Positions 28,776-37,929 of a stretch of DNA of 64,000 nucleotides are shown here, piece by piece. The number at the start of each line of letters is the position of its first letter. Position 1 is the stretch's first letter. The position numbers and the translations under genes are program-made. Under the pieces are notes generated by a model that was not told the origin of the DNA, did not search any database, and saw only the letters and a program-made list of their open reading frames with translations. Location: the NCBI RefSeq assembly GCF_000526335.1, contig NZ_JAFW01000001.1:4402001-4466000 (forward strand), given 5' to 3'. This stretch comes from Arthrobacter sp. 31Y (GTDB lineage: Bacteria; Actinomycetota; Actinomycetes; Actinomycetales; Micrococcaceae).

Positions 28776-30578
28776 ATGTCCTCTGCCGAAGTACTTTCCC
28801 CTTGGGTGCCGCGCGAGCCGCTGCTGCAAATCAACCGGCTACGCGAACTCTTCCTCATGCAGCCCCATGCCGACCTCAGCGGAATCCGGCCCATCGTGGC
28901 GCGCTCCTGGTACAGGAGCAGGGCTGCCGGCGTTGATGCTGTGGCAGACCGAGGATTCTTTGACGAGGGTCGCGTGGATGAACACACCATCCAGGCGGCA
29001 GGGCCACACCTGCAGAAACTGGACGAGGTTGCCGCGGACCTTGGCGGTTACGTCAACCTGACAGCGCCCAATGGCGTACTGGTAAAAGCGGACTACCTGC
29101 GGGATGACGGCTTCCCCGCCGGATATTCGCTCCTTGAGGAGAGCTGCGGAAGCAACGGGGAGGGCCTGGCCCTTGAGGAAGGGCGGGGTGTCTGGCTCGC
29201 ACCCGAAGAGCACTTCCGTGAGGACATGCGCGGTAACTGGTGTTTCGCTTCCCTCGTCCGCGACCCTTTCCACAACAGGGTTCGGGCCGTCATCGGACTG
29301 ACTCTACCCGGTAACCGGGTCACTTCCTTGGAGCCATCGTCCACTTTGCTGATGCTTGAAGGGGTAGCCTCCCGGATCGAGCGTGACATTGAGGTACGGA
29401 CCTCATCCAGGGAACGCGCTCTGCTCAGCGAATACCTGAGGATCTCCCGACGCCGTGGCAACCGGGCAGTGATTGCCCTGGACGGCAAGAACTCCCTCCT
29501 CAACGCAACAGCAACGGCGACCTTGGAGGACGGCGACGTCTCCGTCATCTCCGGGTATGCGAAAGCGGTCATGTCCTCCGGCCGCGAACTCAACTGTGAG
29601 GTCTCGCTCCAGGGGCCTGGGATCTCCACCCTGGAAGTTTCGCCCGTGACCTTATCTGCAGCCAACGTAGGGGCAATCGTGGTGGTCCGCCCACACTCAC
29701 CCACGAAGGAACGTCCAACCCAACCCCATAGCGACGAGGTAAAGCCGCAGGCTGCCTTGCCGGATGCAGCGGACAGAATCGTGAAGCATCTTGACGGGAC
29801 GAGCATGGGCTTCAAGCGCACCTTGAGCCTTGCCCGCAAAGCTGTTGAGCAGGAGCGTTCCGTTGTCATCATTGGTGAGTTGGGTAGCGGCAAACGTCGG
29901 CTGGCCGGCGGAATTGCCGACACTCGTGGGCAGCACGTGGTGGTGGACGCCAGGGGAGGCTCGCTCCGGAATAACCAACTCCGGGACGTGATCCATCGAG
30001 TATCCACTGAGCTGCCATCAACGTTGATCGTTGAACATGCCGACGAACTTTCACTGAATGAGGCAGCAGAGCTCGCCCGGAATCTTCGGGGCAACGTCAC
30101 TACCAAGCTTGCGTTCACCATCACTCACCCGACAGATGCCACCTTGATACTCTCGGAGGCGTTCAACGTCTTGGAAATTTCGGTAGAGCCGCTGCGCAAC
30201 AGGCGGGAAGACATTCCGCAGCTTGCGGTAGCGATTGCAGAAGAGATGGGGGACCGAAGGTTGTCCCGCCGGCTTCTAACAACGCTGACGCATGCTGACT
30301 GGCCTCGAAACATTGACCAGCTACGCGCGGTAGTGTCCAACGCCGTTGAACGCGCCAGTGGAGCAGAAGTAACCGTAGACGACCTCCCGCAGGGGTTCCA
30401 TCGGGTTCTGACCAAGGGGCGGCTGTCCCGTCTGGAGGACGCCGAACTCAGCGAGCTGCGAACTGCACTACAGGAGGCATCGGGTAACAGGAGCCTCGCG
30501 GCAGTGACGTTACAGATTGGCCGTTCCACCCTCTACCGCCGGATGGACTACTTCCGCAGTAGAGGCTTCGACCTCTAA
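28776..30578 (+). CDS. AAA/Fis-type transcriptional activator (AcoR/DhaR-like, sigma54-independent)
   Basis: A 600-residue regulator. An N-terminal GAF-like sensor (about 75-190) contains AGYSLLEESCGSNGEGLA and CFASLVRDPFHNRV. A PAS-like middle (about 210-300) leads to an AAA module with intact Walker A GELGSGKRR (about residue 367), a degenerate Walker B (TLIVEHADEL, Asp replaced by His) and the PLRNRREDIPQLA sensor block. The C-terminus is a Fis HTH (GNRSLAAVTLQIGRSTLYRRMDY). No GAFTGA loop is visible, which fits actinobacteria lacking sigma-54. It is the best candidate to bind the repeated TGTSYCA-N3-TGRSACA sites, which is an inference from context. Confidence 0.85.
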   Translation: MSSAEVLSPWVPREPLLQINRLRELFLMQPHADLSGIRPIVARSWYRSRAAGVDAVADRGFFDEGRVDEHTIQAAGPHLQKLDEVAADLGGYVNLTAPNGVLVKADYLRDDGFPAGYSLLEESCGSNGEGLALEEGRGVWLAPEEHFREDMRGNWCFASLVRDPFHNRVRAVIGLTLPGNRVTSLEPSSTLLMLEGVASRIERDIEVRTSSRERALLSEYLRISRRRGNRAVIALDGKNSLLNATATATLEDGDVSVISGYAKAVMSSGRELNCEVSLQGPGISTLEVSPVTLSAANVGAIVVVRPHSPTKERPTQPHSDEVKPQAALPDAADRIVKHLDGTSMGFKRTLSLARKAVEQERSVVIIGELGSGKRRLAGGIADTRGQHVVVDARGGSLRNNQLRDVIHRVSTELPSTLIVEHADELSLNEAAELARNLRGNVTTKLAFTITHPTDATLILSEAFNVLEISVEPLRNRREDIPQLAVAIAEEMGDRRLSRRLLTTLTHADWPRNIDQLRAVVSNAVERASGAEVTVDDLPQGFHRVLTKGRLSRLEDAELSELRTALQEASGNRSLAAVTLQIGRSTLYRRMDYFRSRGFDL

Positions 30579-30596
30579 CCCCGAAACCGTGTAGGG

Positions 30597-30632
30597 AAGC
30601 AGCCGGCCGCCGCCAGTGGCCGGCTGCTTTTT
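30597..30632 (+). terminator. Intrinsic terminator after the activator gene
   Basis: AAGCAGCCGGCC pairs with GGCCGGCTGCTT around a nine-base loop and runs into TTTTT. Confidence 0.92.
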
Positions 30633-30679
30633 GGTCCTGCCCACCCCACGGTAGCCGATGGGACAGTGTCCCACCCCGG

Positions 30680-30696
30680 TGTCTCGATTTGGCACG
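30680..30696 (+). promoter_or_regulatory. Island operator site A (TGTCTCGATTTGGCACG)
   Basis: A variant of the repeated TGTSYCA-N3-TGRSACA dyad, 124 bases before the hydroxyacid dehydrogenase start. A candidate -10, TACTTG, begins 24 bases after it (30721). A second half-site, TGTCCCA, lies at 30667-30673. Confidence 0.55.
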
Positions 30697-30803
30697 GATG
30701 AACCTGCACATATCGCGTTGTACTTGAAATCACCCGGACACCGGCACCCTTCCAACGGGTGCTCGGCAGATGAAAAGGGTACTCAACGAACAGGACGACG
30801 ACT

Positions 30804-31751
30804 ATGACCCGCGATGCCCAGGGAACCATTCTTGTGGCCCCCCATCACTTTCCGAACCTTGACCGCGAGCACGCACTCGCAAAGGAGTTCGGTTACACAC
30901 TCAACCCGGCGGCCGACGTCGAAGCCTTCCGTCAAGGCCTTCCCGAAGCCGACATCGTCATGATCACCCCCTACGCGAAACTCACAGCCGCGGACTTCCC
31001 GGTGATGTCCAAATGCAAGGCTGTCATCAGGTATGGCATTGGCTACGACAACATCGATGTTGACGCAGCCACTGCAGCGGACATTCCCGTGTCCATTGTC
31101 CCGGGCACCGCTTCGGAGGAAGTGGCCTCGCACGCGTTCGCGATGGGGTTGGCATTGGCCCGCCGTCTGCCAGCAGGTGACACATCGATCCAGAACCTCG
31201 GTTGGGCCGGGACCATCGGCTACGACACCCCGGTTCTGTCCGAACTCGAGGTCGGGGTCCTGGGGATGGGCCGTATTGGTCAACACGTTGCCCGCATGTA
31301 TCAAGCCGTCGGGGCACGGGTCCGGGCCTACGACCCGTTCGTGACGGAGAGCTTTGTGGAGCTGACCTCCCTGGACGACATCCTGGAAAATTCCGACGTC
31401 GTCTCGCTCCACCTGCCGCTGTCCGTGGATACCGCAAACCTGATCTCCAAGGACGTTCTGGCGCGCATGCGCAAGGGCGCAGTAGTGGTCAACGTATCCC
31501 GCGGCGGTCTCATTGAGGAATCAGCCCTTGCCGAGGCACTCACCACCGGCCACATTGCAGGTGCTGGCATCGACACCTTTGCCGAAGAGCCGCTTGGGGC
31601 TGAGCACCCGCTCCGCACAGCACCCAACACCATCCTGACGCCCCATATTGCCTGGCGTTCCAACCGCTCCACAGGTGCACTTCAGGAGGGCGCCGTTGAA
31701 CGTGTCCGCTTGGCCCTGACCGGGCAGCCGCTCATCGACCTCGTGAACTGA
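30804..31751 (+). CDS. D-2-hydroxyacid dehydrogenase family protein (CtBP-like)
   Basis: NAD(P)-dependent oxidation of a D-2-hydroxyacid, or reduction of a 2-keto acid, in the cytoplasm; 315 residues. The N-terminal substrate domain has VIRYGIGYDNIDVDAA. The Rossmann domain has LEVGVLGMGRIGQHVA (GxGxxG). The catalytic Arg is in VVNVSRGGLIEE and the Glu in DTFAEEPL. The catalytic His is in LTPHIAWRSNRS. It is first of a five-gene operon with the aminotransferase, FAH hydrolase, HyuA and HyuB. The substrate is not known. Confidence 0.85.
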   Translation: MTRDAQGTILVAPHHFPNLDREHALAKEFGYTLNPAADVEAFRQGLPEADIVMITPYAKLTAADFPVMSKCKAVIRYGIGYDNIDVDAATAADIPVSIVPGTASEEVASHAFAMGLALARRLPAGDTSIQNLGWAGTIGYDTPVLSELEVGVLGMGRIGQHVARMYQAVGARVRAYDPFVTESFVELTSLDDILENSDVVSLHLPLSVDTANLISKDVLARMRKGAVVVNVSRGGLIEESALAEALTTGHIAGAGIDTFAEEPLGAEHPLRTAPNTILTPHIAWRSNRSTGALQEGAVERVRLALTGQPLIDLVN

Positions 31752-31770
31752 AAAGACTGGAGAGAACCAA

Positions 31771-33060
31771 GTGGGAACAGAACACCAGAAAACCATCACA
31801 CAAAGCCACCCTTTGGAGGATCCACATCTGCGCAGGGGGCCTCGCGGATTCCCCCTGTTGCCTGGCGGTTACGGCCGCTCGACCTATTACACGGGAGCGC
31901 CGAGCCCGTACGCCATCCGGGGCGAGGGCTACCGGGTCTGGGATGACCGTGGTCATGAACTGATCGACGCGAACAACAACTTCACCTCCTTGATTCACGG
32001 GAACGCGCACCCTGAAATAACGGAGGCAGCGACCAAAGCGCTCACCGCCGGCGCCAGCTGGGGAATCCCCAACCTCTACGAGTGGGAACTGGCAGACCTC
32101 CTGCTTTCCCGCCTGCCTGAGCTCGACCAGGTACGGTTCGCCAACTCCGGCACCGAGGCCGTGATGTCCGCAATCCGCATCGCCCGGGCGAGCACCGGAC
32201 GCGAACGAGTCATCGTCACCAAGGGCGGCTACCACGGAACATCCGACGTGGCATTGGTCCCGGGTGGCCCTGCCTACCAGCGTGGAGTAACCCGTGGCGT
32301 GATCAACGATGTCACCGCGGTGCCCCTCAACGACGTCGATGTCCTGCGCCAGGAAGTTGAAGCAGCACCGGACTCCTACGCAGCCATCATTCTGGACCTG
32401 TTGCCCAACAGAGCCGGCCTCCTCCGGATCTCCGAGGAGTTCGTGCACACCGCCAGGGACCTCGCGACTCGGTACGGGATCGTCCTGATCATCGACGAGG
32501 TCATCAGCCTCCGACTGGGATTCAACGGCTTCAGCGGTGAATATGGTGTTTCCCCTGACTTGCTCACCACGGGCAAATTGATCGGCGGGGGCTTCCCTGT
32601 TGGCGCTGTTGCCGGCAGGGCTGAACTGATGGCCGAAGTGGATCCGACCCGTCCCGGTAGCTTGCCCCATGGCGGAACTTTCTCCGGCAACCCGGTCAGT
32701 ATGGCCGCGGGGTCGGTCGCCTTGCGCCTCTTCACGCAAGAGGAAGTAAAAAGGCTGAATCACCTGGGCGACACGACCCGGGACACAGTGAACGCGAAGA
32801 TCGCCGACGCCGGCTGGGAAGTGCGCGGCCGCGGCTCTCTGCTGAGCGCGGTTCCGGCGGGTGCGGAAAAAGTTGACGAGCAGACTCAGCACGAGCTGTG
32901 GTGGGCATCGTACGAGCGCGGCTTGCTCGGTTCACCAGCAAACCTGCTGTCCTTGTCCACCCCTATGGACGAAAAGGTTGCGGGAGACATCGCTGACCGC
33001 CTGGCCGACGCCGTGCTGGCCGTGGCAAACCAGAACCCGGCAACGGAAGGCGCGAAGTAA
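31771..33060 (+). CDS. Class III PLP aminotransferase, glutamate-1-semialdehyde-aminomutase-like
   Basis: Transfers an amino group, or moves it within a molecule, using PLP; 429 residues. The start is GTG at 31771, with GGAGAG seven bases upstream. Features: RVWDDRGHELIDANNNFTSL, the phosphate-binding FANSGTEAVMSAIRIARA, GGYHGTSDVALV, the IIDEVISLRLGF Asp that contacts the PLP ring, and the Schiff-base Lys in TTGKLIGGGFPVGAVAG. HemL itself is unlikely given the catabolic neighbours. An omega- or amino-sugar-type substrate is plausible. Confidence 0.85.
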   Translation: MGTEHQKTITQSHPLEDPHLRRGPRGFPLLPGGYGRSTYYTGAPSPYAIRGEGYRVWDDRGHELIDANNNFTSLIHGNAHPEITEAATKALTAGASWGIPNLYEWELADLLLSRLPELDQVRFANSGTEAVMSAIRIARASTGRERVIVTKGGYHGTSDVALVPGGPAYQRGVTRGVINDVTAVPLNDVDVLRQEVEAAPDSYAAIILDLLPNRAGLLRISEEFVHTARDLATRYGIVLIIDEVISLRLGFNGFSGEYGVSPDLLTTGKLIGGGFPVGAVAGRAELMAEVDPTRPGSLPHGGTFSGNPVSMAAGSVALRLFTQEEVKRLNHLGDTTRDTVNAKIADAGWEVRGRGSLLSAVPAGAEKVDEQTQHELWWASYERGLLGSPANLLSLSTPMDEKVAGDIADRLADAVLAVANQNPATEGAK

Positions 33061-33062
33061 CC

Positions 33063-33962
33063 ATGAAGATCGTTTCCTACCACCACGAATCGGGTGTCCG
33101 CGGGGGAGTCCTCATCGACGATGCCGTCTATGACCTGGAGCTGCTCCTTCAAGGCTCCACAGAAGCCATCCACGGAGCCACGACTTCCGTCCGTGAGTTC
33201 CTGTCACTGTACGGTGACCGGATCCCTGCCATTTCCTCCGGCATTACAGCACTTGCCTCCGAGGACCCGGTGGCCCGCGTCGGCGCATTGAACGAGGTCC
33301 GGTTGACCACACCCATCACCGATCCGGCCAAGGTTCTGTGCATTGGACTCAATTACAAGGACCACGTTGCCGAAACCGGGCGTGCTTTCCCCGAGTATCC
33401 GGACGTCTTCGCCAAATTCGCCTCCACCATGATTGGCCCCGAGGACGAAATCGGCGGCGCCCAGATCAGCAATAACCTCGATTTCGAAGGAGAAGTCGCC
33501 GTCATCATAGGACGGCGGGCGGCTGAGGTCTCCGAGGACGAAGCCTTGGATTATGTCGCAGCCCTTGCGCCTCTCAACGATGTCACGGCACGCGATCTCC
33601 AGTACCGCGGCACCCAGTGGCTGGCTGGTAAGGCCGTGGACGGTTCAACCCCGTGGGGTCCCGCCATTGTCACGCTGGATGAAGTGGGAGACCCGCAAAA
33701 GCTGGACATCGCGACACGGGTCAATGGCATCGAAGTGCAGCGCTCGAATACCGAGCATCAGATCTTCTCCATAGCCCGCATCGTCTCCTACCTTTCGAGT
33801 TTCCTCACTCTCGAACCAGGAGACGTGATCGCCACAGGCACACCCCAAGGCATTGGTGCCAAGCGGAATCCTCCAGTCTGGCTTGAACCGGGCGACACGG
33901 TGGAAATCGAGATCGACAAGGTGGGCCTGCTGCGTAACCGCGTCGGCAAGCCCCAGCTTTAA
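33063..33962 (+). CDS. Fumarylacetoacetate hydrolase (FAH) family protein
   Basis: Metal-dependent hydrolase or decarboxylase of beta-diketo acids, or 2-keto-enoate hydratase; 299 residues. The family core KVLCIGLNYKDHVAETGR is followed by the metal ligands DFEGEVAVIIGRRA (E-x-E pattern) and NDVTARDLQYRGTQWLAGKAVDGSTPWGP. The C-terminal GDVIATGTPQGIGAKRNPPVWLEPGD is typical. It is two bases downstream of the aminotransferase. In sugar-acid pathways such enzymes cleave 2,4-diketo-3-deoxy acids to pyruvate and a hydroxyacid. That role is a hypothesis here. Confidence 0.88.
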   Translation: MKIVSYHHESGVRGGVLIDDAVYDLELLLQGSTEAIHGATTSVREFLSLYGDRIPAISSGITALASEDPVARVGALNEVRLTTPITDPAKVLCIGLNYKDHVAETGRAFPEYPDVFAKFASTMIGPEDEIGGAQISNNLDFEGEVAVIIGRRAAEVSEDEALDYVAALAPLNDVTARDLQYRGTQWLAGKAVDGSTPWGPAIVTLDEVGDPQKLDIATRVNGIEVQRSNTEHQIFSIARIVSYLSSFLTLEPGDVIATGTPQGIGAKRNPPVWLEPGDTVEIEIDKVGLLRNRVGKPQL

Positions 33963-33986
33963 CCCCTCCAACTCTAAGAAAGTTAG

Positions 33987-36083
33987 ATGACCATGAGTGA
34001 AGTACAGACACAACCAGGTGAAGCGAGGTACCGCATCGCCGTCGATACCGGTGGCACGTTTACGGACGTGGTGGTCGGCTCGAACACAGGCGACATGGCG
34101 GTCGGCAAGGCCCTAACCACCTATGACCGCGTTTTCACTGGCTTTGAAGCCTCAGTCCGCAGGGCTGCCGAGTCGGTTGGCTGGAGCGGCGATGACGTCC
34201 TGCGCAATGCAGACGTGATTGTTTACGGCACAACGCACGCAACCAACGCAGTTCTCACCGGCAAGGTGGCCAAGACTGCTCTCTTGACCACTGACGGATT
34301 CGCCGACACCCTCCTGCTCCGCGAAGGCGGACGCCGGGATGCTTTTGACTCCAAAGCTGCCTACCCTCCGCCGTACATCCCGCGTCACTTGACCTTCGAA
34401 ATCACGGAGCGGATTTCCGCCGAGGGTGATGTCCTGGTGCCGCTGGATGAAGCGAAAGTGCGCGAGGTGCTCGGCTCCTTCAAAGAACAGGGAATCGAGG
34501 CAGTGGCCGTTTCTTTCCTGTGGTCGATCATCAACGACGCCCACGAGAAGCGCGTGGCGGAACTCATCCAAGAGATCCTTCCCGATGTTCCTTACACCTT
34601 GTCCAACGAGGCCAACCCAACAATTCGCGAATACCGCCGTTCCTCGGCCGCGTCGATTGATGCCTCGCTGAAACCGCTGATGGCGGACCACCTTGGCAAA
34701 TTGCGCTCCGACCTCCAGGAGTACGGGTTTGGCGGTGACCTCTTGGTAGTGACCTCTGAAGGCGCCGTGCTCGACGTCGTAGATGTTCTGGACCGCCCGG
34801 TACTGTTGCTGAACTCCGGCCCCTCCATGGCACCACTGGTTGGTGCGGCCGCTGCTCCCGAGCGCGACACTGTGGTGGTCTGCGATATGGGTGGCACCAC
34901 GTTCGACGTGTCCTTGGTTGAACAGGGCGTCGTTCGCCACACCAGGGAAGCCTGGCTGGGAGAGCCCTTTGTGGGCCACCTGACAGGTTTGTCCTCGGTG
35001 GCTGTTTCCAGCATTGGCGCCGGTGGTGGCAGCATCGCATGGATCGACGGCGGCGGTCTGCTTCGTGTGGGTCCGCAGAGTGCCCGTAGTACTCCCGGAC
35101 CGGCCGCGTATGGTCGCGGTGGGGAGGAACCCACTGTCACGGACGCTTGCGTCGCTTTGGGTTACCTTGACGCCGATGGATTTGAAGGCGGATTCACGTT
35201 GAACCGTGAGGCTGCCATCCGCGCCATCGATACCCGCATCGCTGGCCCCTTGAACATGGACACCTTGCAGGCGGCACAGGCCATTTTGGATGTATCCGCC
35301 AACCACATGGCAACAGCAATCCGCCAGGCTTCCTTGGAACAGGGTGTTGACCCTCGAGGTGCCCTGATTGTGGCGGGCGGCGGTGCTGGTGCCATGGTGG
35401 CGGCCGCCATCGGCGTGCTCCTGGAAGCTGATACCGTCCTGATTCCCGCGACCGCGGGCGTGCTCGCGGCCTACGGCGCGCATCGCGCTCCGATTGCTAC
35501 GGAATTCCTCTCGCCCTTGCACAACGACACCCGTAGCTTCGACGCTGGCTCCGCTTCGCGGGCCGTTGAGGAGCTAACGGGCAAGGCCGAGGTGTTCGCC
35601 AAGAGGTTCGATGGTGTGGGCGCCGCTCCCAGCGTCACCTATTTTGTTGATGCCCGCTACCCGGGCCAGGCCTGGGACTTGCGGGTGTACTTGGACGCTG
35701 CGCCCGACACTGCAGCTGATGCTGCGGGCATCGTTGAGCGTGCCTTCCACGAAGAGCACGATCGCCGCAACGGCACCCACGATCCGGACAGCCGCGTGGA
35801 GATCATCACGTGGGGCGTCAGGGTCGAAATCCCGCGGCCTGAGCTGACAAAAGATCAAGCCGATTTGGGCCGCGGGACTGAAGTCCACCGCACGGACTCC
35901 ATTGTGTTCGGGGGCGAAAGTTTCAGCACCCAGCGATACCGCGGAGTCACCCTTGCCCCCCGGGACAAGATCGTTGGCCCTGCTGTCATCGACCAGCCCA
36001 CAACCACCATCGTGGTGCCACCGGAGTGGAACGCCACGCTCGACGAACGATCCAATATCTACCTCACCCGTAAGGAGGCGTAA
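33987..36083 (+). CDS. hyuA: Hydantoinase/oxoprolinase family protein, subunit A (HyuA-like)
   Basis: ATP-dependent amidohydrolase or carboxylase subunit of the ASKHA fold, as in N-methylhydantoinase, 5-oxoprolinase, caprolactamase and acetone carboxylase; 698 residues. The N-terminal phosphate loop RIAVDTGGTFTDVVV (about residue 14), YGTTHATNAVLTGK, and the second nucleotide motif VVVCDMGGTTFDVSLV (about residue 295) are intact. HyuB follows two bases after the stop. No acetone carboxylase gamma subunit is present, so lactam or imide hydrolysis is favoured over ketone carboxylation. Confidence 0.9.
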   Translation: MTMSEVQTQPGEARYRIAVDTGGTFTDVVVGSNTGDMAVGKALTTYDRVFTGFEASVRRAAESVGWSGDDVLRNADVIVYGTTHATNAVLTGKVAKTALLTTDGFADTLLLREGGRRDAFDSKAAYPPPYIPRHLTFEITERISAEGDVLVPLDEAKVREVLGSFKEQGIEAVAVSFLWSIINDAHEKRVAELIQEILPDVPYTLSNEANPTIREYRRSSAASIDASLKPLMADHLGKLRSDLQEYGFGGDLLVVTSEGAVLDVVDVLDRPVLLLNSGPSMAPLVGAAAAPERDTVVVCDMGGTTFDVSLVEQGVVRHTREAWLGEPFVGHLTGLSSVAVSSIGAGGGSIAWIDGGGLLRVGPQSARSTPGPAAYGRGGEEPTVTDACVALGYLDADGFEGGFTLNREAAIRAIDTRIAGPLNMDTLQAAQAILDVSANHMATAIRQASLEQGVDPRGALIVAGGGAGAMVAAAIGVLLEADTVLIPATAGVLAAYGAHRAPIATEFLSPLHNDTRSFDAGSASRAVEELTGKAEVFAKRFDGVGAAPSVTYFVDARYPGQAWDLRVYLDAAPDTAADAAGIVERAFHEEHDRRNGTHDPDSRVEIITWGVRVEIPRPELTKDQADLGRGTEVHRTDSIVFGGESFSTQRYRGVTLAPRDKIVGPAVIDQPTTTIVVPPEWNATLDERSNIYLTRKEA

Positions 36084-36085
36084 CC

Positions 36086-37846
36086 ATGACACGCGAATTC
36101 GATCCCGTAAAGCTCTCGGTCCTCGCTAATGCATTCGACGGCATTGTCCGCGAGATGACCAACGGCCTGCTGCGTTCCGCCCGTTCCTCTGTCATCAACA
36201 CTGCCCGCGACTTTTCGTGTGCTGTTCTGACCGCTGATAACCAGCTGCTGGCAGCAGCAGAGGGCGTACCGGTGCACGTCTTCGGCGCCGGACCGCTCGG
36301 CGAGGACATGGTGCAGCTGCACGACGACATCCGTGAAGGTGACGCATTCCTGCACAACGATCCCTACATGGGCAACTCGCATGCTGCCGACCATGTGATC
36401 CTCGTTCCGATCTTCGTCCATGGACGTCACCTCTTCACGGCAGTCACCAAGGCCCACCAGGCCGACTGCGGCAACTCGCTGCCAACCACCTTCTTCGCCA
36501 CAGCACGGGATGTGTATGAAGAAGGTGCACTGATCTTCCCGTGTGTCCGTGTTCAGCGTGACCATAAGGACATCGACGACATCATCCGTATGTGCCGGTC
36601 CCGCATCCGTGTGCCTGACCAGTGGTACGGGGACTACCTGGCATCGGTCGGTGCGTCGCGCATCGCCGAACGCCGCATTCACGAACTCGCCGAGAAGTTT
36701 GGTGTCGAAGACCTGGTGGACTTCGTGGATGCCTGGTTCGACTACTCGGAACGCCTCACCGCGACTGCGATCGAAACGCTGCCCGAGTACGTCCTCCATG
36801 GCTCCTCGGTCCACGATCCCTTCCCCGGAACCAGCGCGGACGGCGTGCACCTGCAGGCAACCGTTGAAGTGAAGCCCAAACAGGGCAAGATCGTCATTGA
36901 CCTGCGTGACAACCCGGACAATCTCCCCAATGGCCTGAACCTCACAAAGGCCACGGCTACGGGTGCTGCCTTGGCCGGCATCCTCTCCGGCATCCCGGAG
37001 AACCTTCCGAGCAACGCGGGCACCTTCCGTCGAGTGGAAGTTCTGCTCCGGGACGGCTGCGCCGTCGGAGTTCCCAAACACCCGTACTCCTGCTCATCGG
37101 GCACCACCAACCTCGCCGACCGGGTTGTCAACATCGTTCAAGCCGCGTTCTCCCAAATAGAGGACGGCTACGGCACGGCCGAGGGAGCGGCGGGACAGGC
37201 ACCGGCAAAATCTGTCATCTCCGGTATTGACGAACGTAACGGCAACGCCTATGTCAACCAGATCCTTGTTGGCGGCGTCGGTGGACCAGCTACGCCCTAC
37301 GTTGACGGCTGGCCTACGTATCAGCGACCCGTCTGCGGCGCACTGCTTTACCACGACAGCGTCGAGGTAGATGAGCAGCGCTACCCCATCTTGGTTCACG
37401 AACGCACCCTGGTTGCTGATACGGGGGGAGCAGGAAGGCAACGAGGTGGCCTCGCGACCCGTGTGACCATGGAACCCCGCGGTGAAAGCGTCACGCTGAC
37501 GTACGGAATCGAGGGCAAGATCAACCCGCCGAAGGGGGTCCGCGGCGGCCACGATGGTACCAAGCCGTCAACCTGGGTTGAGGATCTCACTACCGGTGAA
37601 CGTCGCGAGATCCCCGTGGTGGGTCGCTACGATCTCCAGTCCGGCGAAAAGGTCGTATCCATCACCCCTGGAGGCGGTGGATACGGTGACCCGCTGGAAC
37701 GCGACGTCCTCGCAGTCCTGGACGACTACCGCGAATCACGGATTTCCCTGGAAGCGGCCGCTGCACAATACGGAGTCGTTATTGCCGACGGCGGCATTGA
37801 CGAAGCAGCAACGGCCAAGACGCGCGAATCGCGCCTGGCCAGCTAG
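36086..37846 (+). CDS. hyuB: Hydantoinase/oxoprolinase family protein, subunit B (HyuB-like)
   Basis: Partner of HyuA, 586 residues. Family blocks: DPVKLSVLANAFDGIVREM at the N-terminus, FLHNDPYMGNSHAADHVILVP (metal-ligand region), TKAHQADCGNS, and the glycine-rich C-terminal ITPGGGGYGDPLERD. It forms the heteromeric active site with HyuA in studied members. It is last in the operon that begins at 30804, and a hairpin follows 23 bases later. Confidence 0.9.
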   Translation: MTREFDPVKLSVLANAFDGIVREMTNGLLRSARSSVINTARDFSCAVLTADNQLLAAAEGVPVHVFGAGPLGEDMVQLHDDIREGDAFLHNDPYMGNSHAADHVILVPIFVHGRHLFTAVTKAHQADCGNSLPTTFFATARDVYEEGALIFPCVRVQRDHKDIDDIIRMCRSRIRVPDQWYGDYLASVGASRIAERRIHELAEKFGVEDLVDFVDAWFDYSERLTATAIETLPEYVLHGSSVHDPFPGTSADGVHLQATVEVKPKQGKIVIDLRDNPDNLPNGLNLTKATATGAALAGILSGIPENLPSNAGTFRRVEVLLRDGCAVGVPKHPYSCSSGTTNLADRVVNIVQAAFSQIEDGYGTAEGAAGQAPAKSVISGIDERNGNAYVNQILVGGVGGPATPYVDGWPTYQRPVCGALLYHDSVEVDEQRYPILVHERTLVADTGGAGRQRGGLATRVTMEPRGESVTLTYGIEGKINPPKGVRGGHDGTKPSTWVEDLTTGERREIPVVGRYDLQSGEKVVSITPGGGGYGDPLERDVLAVLDDYRESRISLEAAAAQYGVVIADGGIDEAATAKTRESRLAS

Positions 37847-37868
37847 AAGTACCAGCCATAGCAACTGA

Positions 37869-37900
37869 TTCCGGGGCGGGGTATAGTCCTCGCCCCGGAA
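37869..37900 (+). terminator. Hairpin after hyuB
   Basis: TTCCGGGGCGGGG pairs with CCTCGCCCCGGAA (one G:T wobble) around TATAGT. Only a short T-stretch follows. It may be a partial terminator, because the next gene starts 30 bases later with no clear operator. Confidence 0.6.
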
Positions 37901-37929
37901 GGTTTCACCAACTACTGACGGAGAATCAC

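Noticed and set aside
34152..35522. A 456-codon minus-strand frame
   Set aside because: Antisense to hyuA and without protein-like features.
33987..37846. Acetone carboxylase (AcxAB) for the HyuA/HyuB pair
   Set aside because: No gamma subunit lies beside it, and the neighbours (aminotransferase, FAH, ALDH) fit lactam or imide breakdown better.
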